This document shows, piece by piece, positions 5,788-5,962 of a stretch of DNA of 5,962 bases. The DNA is from Desulfitobacterium sp. (GTDB lineage: Bacteria; Bacillota; Desulfitobacteriia; Desulfitobacteriales; Desulfitobacteriaceae): the NCBI GenBank assembly GCA_012799495.1, contig JAAZLD010000433.1, forward strand, positions 1 to 5,962, written 5' to 3'. A model generated the notes under the pieces. That model ran no database searches. It was not told the origin of the DNA and saw nothing but the letters and a program-made list of their open reading frames with translations. Position 1 is the first letter of the stretch. Each line of letters starts with the position of its first letter. Both the position numbers and the translations under genes were made by a program.

Positions 5788-5864
5788 TGGGGTGGATGAG
5801 GGGATTCGAACCCCCGAATGCCGGAGCCACAATCCGGTGCGTTAACCACTTCGCCACAACCACC
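5788..5864 (-). tRNA. tRNA-His (anticodon GTG)
   Basis: The full cloverleaf is visible. The anticodon arm is CCGGA/TCCGG around TTGTGGC, with anticodon GTG at 5828-5830. The T arm is GGGGG-TTCGAAT-CCCCT, the D arm is closed by GCG/CGC, and CCA is encoded at 5788-5790. The histidine identity pair G-1:C73 is encoded (5864 and 5791), so the mature RNA probably starts at 5864. The acceptor stem shows a T5/T68 mismatch and the T stem a G49-U65 wobble. It lies 28 bp after tRNA-Arg and is probably co-transcribed with it. Confidence 0.96.
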
Positions 5865-5892
5865 ATATCATCGTAACCACTTGAGTATCAAA

Positions 5893-5962
<70 letters not shown>

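Noticed and set aside
5618..5866. Minus-strand open frame of 82 codons
   Set aside because: It reads through the whole tRNA-His gene and its terminator, so it is not a protein gene.

Overview
The window looks like a low-GC Gram-positive (Firmicutes) chromosome, most likely an anaerobic or facultative member of the Clostridia; a Desulfitobacterium/Desulfosporosinus-type Peptococcaceae would fit, but this rests on protein style and is not proven. The supporting signs are AT-rich intergenic DNA, strong AAGGAGG-type ribosome sites, GTG starts, consensus sigma-A promoters and tRNA genes with encoded CCA. Every gene I can support lies on the minus strand, so the biological reading direction is from the right end of the window to the left.

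In transcription order: (1) a tRNA pair, Arg(TCT) (cut by the window edge) then His(GTG), closed by a strong terminator at 5748-5773. (2) An IclR-family regulator, 4773-5546. (3) A 213-residue protein of unknown function, 3874-4515, with its own promoter and a leader carrying two exact copies of a 15-bp operator-like element, closed by a terminator at 3835-3867. (4) A three-gene operon, 3599 down to beyond position 1, encoding a GlcF-type iron-sulfur subunit, a divergent GlcD/GlcE-like flavoprotein subunit, and a canonical GlcD-type FAD-linked oxidase whose C-terminus runs off the window.

The operon should encode a membrane-associated or electron-transfer-linked 2-hydroxyacid (glycolate or lactate type) dehydrogenase. 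GlcD would oxidise the hydroxyacid on FAD, the second flavoprotein homologue appears degenerate at several canonical motifs and may be a structural partner, and the two-ferredoxin/two-CCG protein would pass electrons on. The substrate cannot be fixed from sequence.

The regulatory DNA is the most interesting part. TGAAACAGTGTTTTA occurs twice in the leader of the unknown gene, a degenerate copy lies at the iclR promoter, and TGAAACA half-sites lie at the operon -35 box and near the unknown gene's start. This suggests, but does not prove, one IclR regulon joining all three units. The operon leader also holds two other palindromes, including a GGTCAGACC element of the kind used by FadR-subfamily GntR regulators of lactate/glycolate genes. 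I saw no CRISPR array, insertion sequence, phage gene or clearly novel system.
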